Of a stretch of 64,000 bases of DNA, positions 1-10,010 are shown one piece after another (within the stretch, counting starts at the first letter, position 1; every line of letters begins with the position of its first letter). The notes below the pieces were generated by a model. The model was given only the letters and a program-made list of their open reading frames with translations. It did not search any database and was not told the origin of the DNA. Source of the stretch: Bradyrhizobium sp. CB1015. GTDB taxonomy: Bacteria; Pseudomonadota; Alphaproteobacteria; Rhizobiales; Xanthobacteraceae. The DNA is taken from the NCBI RefSeq assembly GCF_025200925.1, contig NZ_CP104174.1:2480001-2544000 (forward strand). The letters are read 5' to 3'. Position numbers and translations under genes: made by a program.

Positions 1-290
1 GAGTCGCCGAATTGCCGATTACCCAATCAAGTCTAGCGACATTGAGGCTCGTTTGTTCGACGTCGCGCAAGTAGTTTGCGCAATCGTAGCGCGGGAAGAT
101 CTGCGTTGGGGTTGCCGATCCTGCCGCAAACAGCCTCGACGGCGCGGGCAGTTGGCTTGTCGTAGAGTGTGCTAGCGAGCGTGGCTAAGATCCGTTCGAT
201 GCGGTGCAGGCCCGGTGAACCGAGTGAACGAATTGTACTCGTCTATCGTTAGCTTTTTGAGGACGTTCGTTGCTCACTGCGTCTGAAGCG
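1..290. other. No gene recognised at the left edge
   Basis: I see no reading frame here with a recognisable product. The minus strand has an open stretch rich in Arg and Leu over roughly positions 20-200 that could be the scrap of a gene continuing outside the window, but it matches no family I can name. Confidence 0.4.
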
Positions 291-707
291 TCAGTTGGTA
301 GGAGTGGTGAGCGGGCTGTCATTGGTGTCAAGGACGAACAGGGCGAGCAGCTTCGCCGGCTCGGTCTTGCTCGCGTTGCGGCTGATCGAGTGGAGCGAAC
401 CCGGAGATTCAGACCAGCTCTCGCCGGCCCGATAGATGCGCGTCTCGCTATCATTTACCTTCGACTCGATCGCGCCTGAGATCACATATGCATAGATAAA
501 AGCAGATTTCGCGTGGGTGTGGGGCGGAGAGGCCGCGCCCGGTGCGTAATCGACTTCCACAGCAATCAGCGACTTGCCAGGGATATTGGGAATAGCCGCC
601 TCGAAGTTCTTCGTGACGGTTTCCGCCCCGCTATCATGGGCGCAAATAGGGCCGGTCATCGAGAAGGCGAGAGCGGCGCTAAGGACGATAATGGATTGGA
701 TCTTCAT
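291..707 (-). CDS. Exported single-domain cupin protein
   Basis: A 138-residue protein with an N-terminal signal peptide (MKIQ start, hydrophobic stretch, then SMTGPICAHD) followed by one small cupin barrel. The metal-site motif is visible as PPHTHAKSAFIYAYVISG, and the second cupin motif follows at YRAGESWSESPGSLH. It is probably a periplasmic metal-binding cupin; the substrate is unknown. I chose the ATG at 707 because AAGGA lies 8 bases upstream, rather than the in-frame ATG at 731. The C-terminal signature (ALFVLDTNDSPLT) recurs in a decayed copy near 17.55 kb, so this gene belongs to a locally duplicated set. Confidence 0.75.
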   Translation of the reverse strand: MKIQSIIVLSAALAFSMTGPICAHDSGAETVTKNFEAAIPNIPGKSLIAVEVDYAPGAASPPHTHAKSAFIYAYVISGAIESKVNDSETRIYRAGESWSESPGSLHSISRNASKTEPAKLLALFVLDTNDSPLTTPTN

Positions 708-1439
708 GGGCTTTGTCCTTTTGAGCAACAAGTCGGAAAGATGATGATCCTCGATAGGAAAATCACGATCGTATCCGTTATAACGGGCGGGAAGAGGTCG
801 TCACGAGACTGGCTATTTCAAATGTTATCTGAAACTCGTGGTGGAACGTTAGGCTCGCTTGAGCGATGCTAAGCTGACGTCACCTCACGGGAAAATGTCT
901 GACTGTTATGGTTTCCATTCCAACGCGTCCATTGTGCTGATGAGCTCCGACGCGAGAGGAGCCCGCGTGCCGCACGCACCTGGCGAATTAGGTGTGCCAC
1001 GTCAATGCCACACATGACGTCATTGGCGCCATGCAATGCCAGTTCAGGAGTGGATAGGCGGCCGTTTCCCGCAGGCTGGGACGTTGATCGATTGCCGAGG
1101 CGGCGAGTTTCTGCAGACGCGGCCACTGGCATCTGGCTCGGGCACTGCGCGAGTGACTATAACTATCGTTTATTGATTTTATGGCGACAATCAATTTTGC
1201 GTTGCCGACGTCCTTTGGTCAATCTCCGAGCTAGCGTCGTATAATTCGATCCTGTGACCTACATACAATGTCGGCTTGAGAAGCTAGGCGGCTCGATTAT
1301 GCGAAGCAACGACCTCATCGATTCGGCGCGCCTTCCGGAGATGGGATCAGCGAAGCGACCTGGTCACCGGATGCGGGGCCGTTCTTGAGGAAGCCGCGGG
1401 CGGTTCGAGCGCCTTGCGGTTCAAACAGTGAGGCCGATT
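708..1439. other. Intergenic region between cupin and redoxin genes
   Basis: About 730 bases between divergently transcribed genes with no convincing coding frame. It contains the 15-base motif listed separately at 1159-1173 and probably the promoters of both flanking genes. Confidence 0.5.
1159..1173. promoter_or_regulatory. Candidate operator, ATAACYATCGTTTAT motif
   Basis: The sequence ATAACTATCGTTTAT is an imperfect dyad (ATAAC and GTTTAT arms). It recurs with one change at 3707-3721 upstream of the RND efflux operon. It resembles the AT-rich interrupted dyads bound by LysR-type or TetR-type regulators, but no regulator is assigned. Confidence 0.25.
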
Positions 1440-1919
1440 ATGATGCTGCAAAACGGCGACATCTTTCCATCTCTTACCTTCGCTCGCGTCGGGGGCGGAA
1501 AAATCAGCCTGCCTGCCGATCTTGCAGGTTGGTTTGGCGTGGTTTTATTCCATCGTGGCTCCTGGTGCCCGTACTGCAACGCTCAGCTCGCCGCTTTCGC
1601 GCGAGCGGCAGACAAATTCGTCGGTGAAGGCATCAAGGTCGTCTCGGTATCGGTAGACGACCGGGAAAAATCGGAAATGCTCGTCGAAAAGCACAAAATC
1701 GGTTTCCCCGTCGCTTACGGTGCTGACGCGCGAGCGGTTTCCGCGGTGACCGGCGCCTTCGTTAATGACGATCCCGTCTGTCTCCAGGCAACCGGCTTCG
1801 TCTTGAACCCCGAAGGCCAAGTGGTGACGGCCGTTTATTCGACCCGCGCGATCGGCCGTCTGATGCCCGACGATGTGCTCGGTTTTGTCCGCCACCTCAA
1901 ATCTTTGGCAAAAAATTGA
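1440..1919 (+). CDS. Peroxiredoxin-like (AhpC/TSA family) protein
   Basis: A thioredoxin-fold peroxidase of about 159 residues. The active-site segment is HRGSWCPYCNAQL, with cysteines at residues 43 and 46 counted from the ATG at 1440, in the place of the peroxidatic cysteine of redoxin-family enzymes. A CPYC pair rather than the classical T-x-x-C motif suggests the PRX-like2/redoxin branch, which reduces peroxides or disulfides with thiol donors. No signal peptide, so cytoplasmic. A GTG at 1428 is also in frame; the ATG pair at 1440/1443 fits the family start better. It has no close operon partner. Confidence 0.8.
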   Translation: MMLQNGDIFPSLTFARVGGGKISLPADLAGWFGVVLFHRGSWCPYCNAQLAAFARAADKFVGEGIKVVSVSVDDREKSEMLVEKHKIGFPVAYGADARAVSAVTGAFVNDDPVCLQATGFVLNPEGQVVTAVYSTRAIGRLMPDDVLGFVRHLKSLAKN

Positions 1920-2117
1920 AAGCAGCAAAGCAGCGGGATTAGCTGGAAGATCGATGGATGGCGCACGTGTCTGGATGGCGCTTGGCCGGGGACCCGCCAG
2001 GTCCCATCGGCGATCGCCGGATCGTAGTCATCGCTTGGCAGCGCCATACGATGAGACGTATGGTTTCCACGGGCCTCGCTGAAAAAGGCGTATTCCAGGC
2101 AGTTTTGTGGTCGAAAC

Positions 2118-3158
2118 TCACGAAGCGAATGCACCGATTCTGATTCCAGACATTCCGGCGATTATCGCTGATGCTACGACGGCGCTCATAGCGATGCAGA
2201 CACCCCAAAGTCGACCGGCAGTACGTTGATCGACACCGTGTGCGATCAGCACCACCCTTAATCCTGAAGCGAGGTGGCTCAAGACAAAGAAGACGCCGAG
2301 CGCGTAGTGAGGGAGCAGACGGATGTTCCAAGCTTCATGAATGAGCCCAGTCGGAGCTCCGATCGCGAAGTTCCAATCCGTGGGTATGCCGAGAAAGCTT
2401 CGTGCGTAGACGAAGACCGAATTCATGTGGCCGAGAATGAAGATTGAGAGATAGGCGCCCGAAGCGACCTGATAGGTCCTCTGGAAGTCATGCGCCGAGG
2501 CGCTCCACCGCCACGCCAGAAGGAGGCCGGTCCCTATCTGGAAAAGCATGGTTGCAACCAACAAGGGTTCACCTACGGCAGAGCGATAAACCACGCGTCC
2601 GATCTTCATCACTGCGGCGTGCGCATCAGGACCTATCAAGCCGAACAGATGGTTCGCTAGATGAAACACCACATATAGGCTCAGGACCACGGCCGTTACT
2701 CCATGGACAACCCGCCAACCTCCGACCACAGGCTCAGCTGATTCAGCCGGACCTCGTGCAGACTGCGACCATTTCGCGATCGCGAGCCAGATCGCGCACC
2801 AGATGACCTCATCGGGAATAGGGCTCTTGATTAGGGCTTGCACAACGCCGAGAAAAACATAGAGCGTCGGCGACACAACGCTCGCATAGGCGAGGCGTCT
2901 TGAACCGGGATCGGACGTTGGTCGACAAGCTAGAGCGATCCCGAGGAACGGCACCACGAACGCAACGACCAAAACACTGGTCGCGCAGGCGATTGCGACG
3001 GGTGGCAGGCTTGCGGCTTGCGTGCCGACGATAGCATGGAAACCATTGAGCAGAAATGGATAACAAATCGCCGCCGCCGCCGGCGCAAGAGCGACATAGC
3101 CATCGCGCTTCTCGAGACGCCTACTGCGATTTTGCCCGTGAACAATTGCGTCCATCAT
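2118..3158 (-). CDS. Multi-pass membrane protein of unknown function
   Basis: About 346 residues from the ATG at 3158 (the frame is open upstream to 3413, but that part is Arg/Ser-rich and unlike a protein). I count roughly eight hydrophobic segments. Several helices carry histidines (VVFHLANHLFGLIG, LGHMNSVFVYAR, LLPHYALGVFFVLSHLASG), a pattern seen in di-haem cytochrome b-type anchors such as the succinate dehydrogenase membrane subunit. The gene stands alone between long spacers. A haem-binding membrane role is inference only. Confidence 0.55.
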   Translation of the reverse strand: MMDAIVHGQNRSRRLEKRDGYVALAPAAAAICYPFLLNGFHAIVGTQAASLPPVAIACATSVLVVAFVVPFLGIALACRPTSDPGSRRLAYASVVSPTLYVFLGVVQALIKSPIPDEVIWCAIWLAIAKWSQSARGPAESAEPVVGGWRVVHGVTAVVLSLYVVFHLANHLFGLIGPDAHAAVMKIGRVVYRSAVGEPLLVATMLFQIGTGLLLAWRWSASAHDFQRTYQVASGAYLSIFILGHMNSVFVYARSFLGIPTDWNFAIGAPTGLIHEAWNIRLLPHYALGVFFVLSHLASGLRVVLIAHGVDQRTAGRLWGVCIAMSAVVASAIIAGMSGIRIGAFAS

Positions 3159-4058
3159 CCACCCTACAGAGTCACGGTTAAGAAACCGGGTTCGAGACGA
3201 CTTCCGAGATGGGCGGGCCTTCGAGTATTGTCTGCGTCGCGCATCGGTGTTCCGATCAATCGTTAATTGCTGGGTGGAGTGTCTCTTTCGATCAATCACC
3301 GTCTTCATTGTGCTTTTGAATGTTCGACCGGTGTCATAGCAAGAGAAGGTAGCGTCAGTCGAAGCTTCCGCCGAAGGCAAGTAATGTCCTGATAGAACGG
3401 CGGATCTTAGCACACAAGCTGCCCAATTCGCCTATGAGCCACTAGCCGGCTAAAATGTATTTGAGTTATTCATGCGCATCATGAATGGCTCACCTTTACT
3501 GTTCGTAGTGCGTGTCGCTCGCGCAGGTTACTGATGAGCGTCTCTTCGAGCTCGCGACCGAAGTCGCGGCAACGGTGTGCGTGTCGTGACGCCGTTCATT
3601 GCGCCTCAACGCGGCTCAGGAGTCTTTGCTGAAACGAAGCGCTGGGCTCAGCGTGCGGTGTGATCGTGCATTCCGACTACATAATCATGCTAATCGGAAA
3701 GCAGCAATAACCATCGTTTATCAAGTCGATGTCGAATTGTAATTTCCCTTCGCCGTGCTGCAGGGTCACTCTCTAAAGCATCTTCGTGTCGTAACGTTCA
3801 ACGCTGAACCGACACGCGGAACACGATGCTATTGGAGAGTCGACATGCAATGTAGCGGCGCAATTGAGGCTGTCGCGTCTCTTGGCGGTGCCGTCAGCCA
3901 AGTTATCTACTTCCAAGACATTGCTGCCGTTCGTGCGGTAATTGCCTTTGTATCGATCGAACATGACCGCAAACTTCGCAAGGCCGCAAGATACCTGTCT
4001 CAGTCAATGCGGCGTTCTAGCTCGTTTGGGAGAGCCGGAAGTGAGCGCAGCTGAAAGA
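3159..4058. other. Intergenic region upstream of the RND efflux genes
   Basis: About 900 bases with no recognisable gene. Short open frames at 3755-4054 and on the opposite strand have no protein character. The stretch holds the 15-base motif at 3707-3721 and presumably the efflux promoter. Confidence 0.5.
3707..3721. promoter_or_regulatory. Second copy of the ATAACYATCGTTTAT motif
   Basis: ATAACCATCGTTTAT lies about 340 bases before the periplasmic adaptor start and differs by a single base from the copy at 1159-1173. The sharing of a rare AT-rich 15-mer between two stress-gene promoters in GC-rich DNA suggests a common regulator. Confidence 0.3.
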
Positions 4059-5252
4059 ATGGCTGTGGCGATCCAGTTCATCGGACGTCCGTTTCGTCGC
4101 TTTCGCAGATGCGTTGGCGCATCGATCTGCATGCTACTTGCGCTTACGCTCGTGGGCTGCAACGAGAAGGCGCAATCGCAGGTGGTTGCGCCTCCGCCGT
4201 CCGTTACGGTGGCGCAACCGGTCAAACGCACTGTCACCGACTGGGACGAGTTCACCGGCAGGTTCGAAGCGATCCAGGAGGTGCAAGTCCGTGCCCGCGC
4301 CGGTGGCTTTGTCACCAGTATCGAGTTCAAAGACGGCGGCATGGTGCACGCCGGCGATCTGCTCTACATCATCGACCCTCGCCCGTTCGAGGCGGTGGCG
4401 ACCCAAGCGGACGGTCAGCTCGCCGATGCGCGCGCCAAGACAGAGCTGGCCAAGCGCGAGCTTGAGCGCGGGCTCACCCTCGTAAAGACCAGTGCGGTCT
4501 CCGAGCAAGTCGTCGACCAGCGTCGCGCGGCATTGGAGGCCGCTCACGCCGCTGAGACTATTGCCGAAGGCGCGCTAAAGGCCGCCCAGCTTAATGTCGA
4601 ATTCACGCATGTGGTGGCACCGATAACCGGCCGCGTCAGCCGCCATTTTGTGAGCGTCGGCAACCTCGTGCAGGGGAGCGACAACGGCGGCTCGACGCTA
4701 CTTACCACGATTGTTTCAATGGACCCAATGTACGTATATTTCGACGTTGACGAGGCGACCTATCTTAAGAACAACAAACTGTGGTTCGAGGGTAAGCGGC
4801 CGAGCTCACGCGATACGCCTAATCCAGTGCAGGTGGCGCTGACCGGCGAGACCAAACCATCGCACGACGGCCATATGGATTTCATCGACAACCGGCTCGA
4901 CGTCTCCACCGGCACGCTTCGCAGCCGCGCGATCATCCCGAACCACGATCTATCCATCCTGCCCGGCCAGTTCGGCCGCGTGCGGCTAATTGGCTCCTCG
5001 CCCTATGAGGCGCTTCTTTTGCCAGATGTAGCGATCGCGACCGATCAGTCGCGCAAGATCGTGTTCGTGGTCAAGGATGACAACACTGTGGAAGCGCGTG
5101 CGGTTGAACTCGGTCCGTTGGATCAGGGACTGCGCGTTGTTCGCACAGGCCTGAAGCCGGAGGATCGTGTCATCATCGACGGCCTCCAGCGAGCACGCGT
5201 TGGCGCTAAGGTGAGCCCGCGCAGCGTCGAGATCAGCGGCAGTAAGTCATGA
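4059..5252 (+). CDS. RND efflux periplasmic adaptor (membrane fusion protein)
   Basis: A 397-residue adaptor of the AcrA/MexE family that links an inner-membrane RND pump to an outer-membrane channel. The N-terminus has a lipoprotein signal with lipobox LTLVGC (Cys at about residue 34). Then come the barrel-sandwich lipoyl half (EVQVRARAGGFVTSIEF), an alpha-helical hairpin rich in Ala, Glu and Arg, the second lipoyl half (VVAPITGRVSRHFVSVGNLV) and beta-barrel domains. I chose the ATG at 4059 because it gives the clean lipoprotein signal; the frame is open further upstream. It overlaps the pump gene by 4 bases (ATGA), so the two are translationally coupled. Confidence 0.92.
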   Translation: MAVAIQFIGRPFRRFRRCVGASICMLLALTLVGCNEKAQSQVVAPPPSVTVAQPVKRTVTDWDEFTGRFEAIQEVQVRARAGGFVTSIEFKDGGMVHAGDLLYIIDPRPFEAVATQADGQLADARAKTELAKRELERGLTLVKTSAVSEQVVDQRRAALEAAHAAETIAEGALKAAQLNVEFTHVVAPITGRVSRHFVSVGNLVQGSDNGGSTLLTTIVSMDPMYVYFDVDEATYLKNNKLWFEGKRPSSRDTPNPVQVALTGETKPSHDGHMDFIDNRLDVSTGTLRSRAIIPNHDLSILPGQFGRVRLIGSSPYEALLLPDVAIATDQSRKIVFVVKDDNTVEARAVELGPLDQGLRVVRTGLKPEDRVIIDGLQRARVGAKVSPRSVEISGSKS

Positions 5253-8200
5253 ATCTCGGACGTCTTTCCGTCAATCAGCCCATTCTGGCGATGGTGCTGT
5301 CGATCGTGCTCTTGATTGTGGGCGCGATCGCGTACCAGACGCTGCCCGTCTCTGAATATCCGCAGGTAGTGCCGCCTACGGTTACGGTCACCACGCAATA
5401 CCCCGGCGCCTCGGCACAGACTGTGTCCGATACGGTCGCAGCTCCCATCGAGCAGGAGATCAATGGGGTCGAGGACATGCTGTACTTGTACAGCCAGGCG
5501 ACCTCCAACGGCCAGCTCACGATAACCGTGACTTTCAAGCTTGGCACCGATCTCGACAAGGCCCAAGTGCTGGTGCAGAACCGCGTCGCGATCGCGCAGC
5601 CGCGGCTGCCGGAGGAGGTGCAGCGCAACGGAGTAGTCACCCGTAAGAACTCACCCGACATCCTGATGGTCGTGTTCATGCTGTCGCCCGACGATAGCTT
5701 CGACCAGCTCTACATATCGAATTATACGCTGTTGCAGGTGCGCGACCAGCTTCTGCGGCTCGATGGCATTGGCGACATCCAGATGTTTGGCGCGCGCGAC
5801 TATTCGATGCGGTTGTGGCTCGATCCTGACCGGATCGCCAATCTCGGTATGACCTCAAGCGACGTCATTGCCGCGGTCCGGGCCCAAAACCTGCAGATCG
5901 CGGGCGGCCAGATCGCAGAGCCACCGATTGCGGATCGCGCATTCCAGCCGAACCTGGTCTTCACTGGGCGCCTCAAGGATATCAGGCAATTCGAGGACAT
6001 CGTGGTGAAGGCTGGTTCCGACGGCCGTACCGTACGGCTGCGCGACGTTGCGCGGATCGAGCTTGGCGCGCTGGCCTACACTACCAACAGCTTCATACTA
6101 CGAAAGTCAGCCGTTGCGATGGTGGTGACGCAGCGGCCCGGATCGAACGCGCTCGCCACCGCGAAACATATCTCCGACACGATGGTGCAGCTCAAGACGA
6201 GCTTCCCAAAGGGGCTCGACTACAATATCGGCTACAATCCGACCGAATTCATCGCCCAGTCGGTTCATGAGCTGATCAAGACGATTTACGAGGCGATGGC
6301 GCTCGTGGTCATCGTGGTGCTGGCGTTCCTTCAAGGTTGGCGGCCTGCGATCATCCCAATTGTTGCGATCCCGGTGTCGCTGGTCGGCACATTTGCAGCG
6401 ATGGCGGTGCTCGGCTTCGGCATCAATAACCTTACGCTATTCGGCCTCGTACTTGCGGTCGGCATCGTGGTAGACGACGCCATCGTGGTTGTGGAGAATG
6501 TCGAGCGACATCTCCAGGCAGGTATGAGCCGGCGCGAGGCGGCTCTCAAGACGATGGAGGAGGTCGGCGGCGCGCTGGTCTCGATCGCCCTCGTGCTCTG
6601 CGCGGTGTTCGTGCCGACCGCGTTCCTCGGCGGCATTTCCGGGCGATTCTTCCAGCAATTCGCCGTCACAATCGCGGTCGCGACCGCGATCTCTTGCTTC
6701 TGTTCGCTAACGCTGTCGCCAGCACTGGCCTCCCGAATTCTTACTCCGCATGAGCAGAAACGTCCAACGGCGCGCTGGAACATCGTTGCACGGGGTTGGG
6801 ACGGCTTCACCGCGCTTTTCAATTGCATCTTCGAGCGCCTAGCGCATGGCTACGCGGCCGCGACCGCCTTCGTGATCCGACACACGGTGGTGATGCTGGC
6901 AATCTACCTCGCGCTGATCGGCGGTGCTGGCTGGCTGCTCGCCACCACTTCTCAGGGCTTCATCCCGGCGCAGGATCGTGGTTATCTGATCATCTCGGTG
7001 CAATTGCCGGGCGCCGCGTCGCTGGTGCGGACCACCGCGGTGGTGCGGGAAATCGAGCGAATTGCGCTGGATACGCCAGGGATCATCCGTGTCGCGGCGT
7101 TTGCTGGCTTCTCCGGCGCGACCCGCACGCAGGCGGGCAACGCCGCGGCACTGTTCCCCGTCTTCGACGACCCCGAGGCGCGAGTTAGGAAGGGCCTGAC
7201 TGCCAGCGTGATCACTGCGGATCTGCGAAAGCGGCTGTCGGCGATCCAGGGCGCCTTCATCATCGTCATCCCACCGCCTGCGGTGCCAGGCATCGGCACC
7301 GGCGGCGGCTTCGCCATCCGCATCCAGGATCGACAGGGGCGCGGTCCCGAGTTGCTCGGAGCTGCCACGGACGAACTCGTGGCCGCCGCGCGGAAGTCGC
7401 CAAACCTAACGTCGGTGTTCTCGCCGTTCACGGCGAATACGCCGCAGCTATTCGTCGACATCGATCGCGTGAGGGCGCAGAAGCTCGGTGTTCCCATCGC
7501 CAGCATTAACGATACGATCCAAACCTACTTCGGTTCGACCTATGTCAACGATTTCAACCTGTTTGGGCGCACCTATCATGTCACCGCGCAGGCCGATCTG
7601 CCATTCCGAAGAGAGACCTCTGATTTGGCGCGGCTGCGTACCCGCAACGCGGCCGGTGACATGGTTATGCTGGGGAGCGTAGTAGACTTCAAGGATATCT
7701 CCGGGCCCGATCGTGTCGCGCGCTACAATCTCTACTCAGCATCCGAGCTGCAGGGCGAGCCGGCGCCAGGCGTGAGCTCGAAGACCGCGCTCAACACCAT
7801 CAAGCTATTGGCCGACAAAACATTACCGAGCGGGTTTTCTTTCGAATGGACCGATCTGTCCTATCAACAGGTGACGGGTGGCAATGCCGGTCTCTATGTG
7901 TTCCCGATCTGTGTGCTGTTCGTCTATCTGGTGCTGGCGGCGCAGTACGGCAGTTGGACGCTACCACTCGCGGTGATCCTGATCGTGCCGATGTGCCTCT
8001 TCGCGGCCACCATCGGCGTGCGCATCATGGGCGAGGACATTAACATCCTGACCCAGATCGGCTTCGTGGTGCTGGTGGGACTTGCGGCCAAAAACGCGAT
8101 CCTGATCGTCGAGTTCGCGAGGGACATCGAGCTTGAGGGTAAACCGCGCCTGGAGGCGGTGATCGAGGCTTGCCGGTTGCGACTGCGGCCGATCCTGATG

Positions 8201-8422
8201 ACCTCGTTCGCCTTCATCCTCGGCGTGCTGCCGCTCGTCGTCTCCACCGGACCCGGATCGGAGATGCGCCAGGCCGTCGGCGTCGCCGTGTTCTTCGGTA
8301 TGCTCGGAGTTACGCTGTTCGGCCTAATCTTCACGCCGATCTTCTACATGGTCGTGCGCAACCTCGCGGAAGGAGCGGATGAGGGCAAGCCGACCCACGC
8401 GATGGCCGCCGCGGCGGAGTGA
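5249..8422 (+). CDS. RND multidrug efflux transporter, AcrB/MexF type
   Basis: A full-length 1057-residue hydrophobe/amphiphile efflux pump (HAE1 family). It begins with the typical NLGRLSVNQPILAMVLSIVLL first helix, has two large periplasmic loops between helices 1-2 and 7-8, and carries the proton-relay aspartates in helix 4 (VGIVVDDAIVVVENVERH). The matching lysine region in helix 10 reads GLAAKNAILIVEFARD. It uses the proton gradient to expel drugs or solvents through the adaptor encoded immediately upstream. No outer-membrane channel gene is present, so a TolC-type protein encoded elsewhere must serve. Confidence 0.95.
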   Translation: MNLGRLSVNQPILAMVLSIVLLIVGAIAYQTLPVSEYPQVVPPTVTVTTQYPGASAQTVSDTVAAPIEQEINGVEDMLYLYSQATSNGQLTITVTFKLGTDLDKAQVLVQNRVAIAQPRLPEEVQRNGVVTRKNSPDILMVVFMLSPDDSFDQLYISNYTLLQVRDQLLRLDGIGDIQMFGARDYSMRLWLDPDRIANLGMTSSDVIAAVRAQNLQIAGGQIAEPPIADRAFQPNLVFTGRLKDIRQFEDIVVKAGSDGRTVRLRDVARIELGALAYTTNSFILRKSAVAMVVTQRPGSNALATAKHISDTMVQLKTSFPKGLDYNIGYNPTEFIAQSVHELIKTIYEAMALVVIVVLAFLQGWRPAIIPIVAIPVSLVGTFAAMAVLGFGINNLTLFGLVLAVGIVVDDAIVVVENVERHLQAGMSRREAALKTMEEVGGALVSIALVLCAVFVPTAFLGGISGRFFQQFAVTIAVATAISCFCSLTLSPALASRILTPHEQKRPTARWNIVARGWDGFTALFNCIFERLAHGYAAATAFVIRHTVVMLAIYLALIGGAGWLLATTSQGFIPAQDRGYLIISVQLPGAASLVRTTAVVREIERIALDTPGIIRVAAFAGFSGATRTQAGNAAALFPVFDDPEARVRKGLTASVITADLRKRLSAIQGAFIIVIPPPAVPGIGTGGGFAIRIQDRQGRGPELLGAATDELVAAARKSPNLTSVFSPFTANTPQLFVDIDRVRAQKLGVPIASINDTIQTYFGSTYVNDFNLFGRTYHVTAQADLPFRRETSDLARLRTRNAAGDMVMLGSVVDFKDISGPDRVARYNLYSASELQGEPAPGVSSKTALNTIKLLADKTLPSGFSFEWTDLSYQQVTGGNAGLYVFPICVLFVYLVLAAQYGSWTLPLAVILIVPMCLFAATIGVRIMGEDINILTQIGFVVLVGLAAKNAILIVEFARDIELEGKPRLEAVIEACRLRLRPILMTSFAFILGVLPLVVSTGPGSEMRQAVGVAVFFGMLGVTLFGLIFTPIFYMVVRNLAEGADEGKPTHAMAAAAE

Positions 8423-8493
8423 GTTGCGGTTACGCCGAGATGAAGCCAGAACGGCCGCCGCCGAAGAGGCAAATTACCGAGGAGAGAATTCCC

Positions 8494-9411
8494 ATGAAGG
8501 CGATCATCGTGACGGACCGGGCTGCGGGAACGGCCGGTATGAAGCTGGTGGAGCAGCCCGAGCCACAGGCAGCGATAAACGACGTCGTCGTGCAGGTTCG
8601 TGCTTCGGGTTTCACGTGGGATGAGCTGACGTGGCCACCGACCTGGACCGATCGCTTCGATCATGACCGAACACCGTCGATCCCTGGGCACGAGTTGGCC
8701 GGAGTGGTCACCGCGCTCGGCTATGGCACGACGGGGCTGTCGGTGGGACAGCGGGTTTTCGGCCTCACGGACTGGTATCGCGACGGAACACTGGCTGAGT
8801 ATGTCGCGGTCGAGGCGCGCAACCTCGCGGCGCTCCCGGGCGACGTCGATTTCACCGTGGGCGCGAGCCTGCCGATGCCGGGCCTGACCGCGTGGCAGGG
8901 ACTGTTCGAGCACGGCCGCCTTCAGGCGGGGCAGAGCGTCCTGGCGCACGGTGCGGCTGGCGTAGTCGGTTCGATGGTGAGCCAGCTCGCGCGAGAGGCC
9001 GGCGCCTATGTCATCGGCACCGGACGCGCTGCCGACCGTCAGAAGGCGCTCGACTTCGGCGCTCAGGAGTTCGTCGATCTCGAGAACGATGTTTTGGAAG
9101 ACGTCGGCCAAATCGATCTGGTTTTCGATGTCTTCGGCGGCGACATCGGAAAGCGGTCGGTGCGGCTGGTTCGAGCCGGAGGAACCCTTGTTTCAATCGT
9201 CGGGCCAAGCGAGGAACGGCCCGCCAACGGCTTGGCAGTCGATTTCGTCGTCGAGTCCGATCGGGCCCAACTGCGTGAGATCGTCCAGCGCGTACGGGAC
9301 GGGCGACTGCGGACGAACGTTGGCAACATCGCGACCCTCGACGATGCCGTCGCTTCTTTCAACCGGACCGAGCGACGCAAGGGGAAGACTATCATCCGCG
9401 TTCGTCCGTAG
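8494..9411 (+). CDS. Zinc-independent MDR oxidoreductase, quinone reductase-like (copy A)
   Basis: A 305-residue medium-chain dehydrogenase/reductase of the NADPH:quinone oxidoreductase group. A GroES-like N-terminal domain (PGHELAGVVTALG) is followed by a Rossmann domain whose nucleotide site reads AHGAAGVVGSMVSQLAREAG. Catalytic-zinc cysteines are absent. The ATG at 8494 has a GAGGAGAG ribosome site. The gene follows the pump by 71 bases and may share its transcript. A second copy lies at 19203-20120 on the other strand with about 80 percent identical residues by eye. Confidence 0.88.
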   Translation: MKAIIVTDRAAGTAGMKLVEQPEPQAAINDVVVQVRASGFTWDELTWPPTWTDRFDHDRTPSIPGHELAGVVTALGYGTTGLSVGQRVFGLTDWYRDGTLAEYVAVEARNLAALPGDVDFTVGASLPMPGLTAWQGLFEHGRLQAGQSVLAHGAAGVVGSMVSQLAREAGAYVIGTGRAADRQKALDFGAQEFVDLENDVLEDVGQIDLVFDVFGGDIGKRSVRLVRAGGTLVSIVGPSEERPANGLAVDFVVESDRAQLREIVQRVRDGRLRTNVGNIATLDDAVASFNRTERRKGKTIIRVRP

Positions 9412-9500
9412 GGACCCGTGCCCCTTGATGCATGCAGTCGGCCGGCGCGGTCCGGGTCGACCGCCTGCGTCTTATCAGCCCTAGCCACCACGAGGCATCC

Positions 9501-10010
9501 ATGGTTTTCACGTTAAAGATCAACGGCACACCCAATGAGGTCGATGTCGACGGCGACACCCCGCTGCTGTGGGTGCTCCGCGATGTGCTCTGTATGACCG
9601 GGACCAAGTTTGGCTGCGGCCAGGCGCTGTGCGGCGCCTGCACCGTGCATGTCGACGGCCAGCCGGTCCGCTCCTGCCAAACACTGGTCGACAGCATTGG
9701 CGATAGCGCGGTCACCACGATCGAGGCGATCGGCCAGGCGCCGCAGGGTGCAGCCTTACAGAAGGCATGGCTGGAGCTGGAGGTGGCGCAGTGCGCCTAC
9801 TGTCAGTCCGCCCAGATCATGTCGGCGGCTGCGCGGCTCAGGCCGCTTGTTCCGGATTTTTCTTTCCACGTTTGCTCATCAGACACGGGATCAGGCAATT
9901 CGGATGCCTGCGCAGACGAGGCGGCAATAAAAAGATGCTTAGACGTTCAACTGGGCCGTGCCCTGCCAAGGTCTCGCCCAACGATCCGCTACTTCAACGT
10001 CGCAAGATAG
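9501..10010 (+). pseudogene. Truncated [2Fe-2S] subunit of a molybdenum hydroxylase (IorA/CoxS type)
   Basis: The first 113 residues match the small iron-sulfur subunit of isoquinoline 1-oxidoreductase or CO-dehydrogenase-type hydroxylases. The plant-type cluster motif is intact (TKFGCGQALCGACTVHVDG), and the second domain begins with CAYCQSAQIMSAAA. Homology stops at about 9839, before the conserved C-terminal NxCRCG segment that supplies the last two cysteines of the second cluster, and the frame runs on through unrelated sequence to 10010. No molybdopterin subunit follows. The gene is therefore a decayed fragment. Confidence 0.75.
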
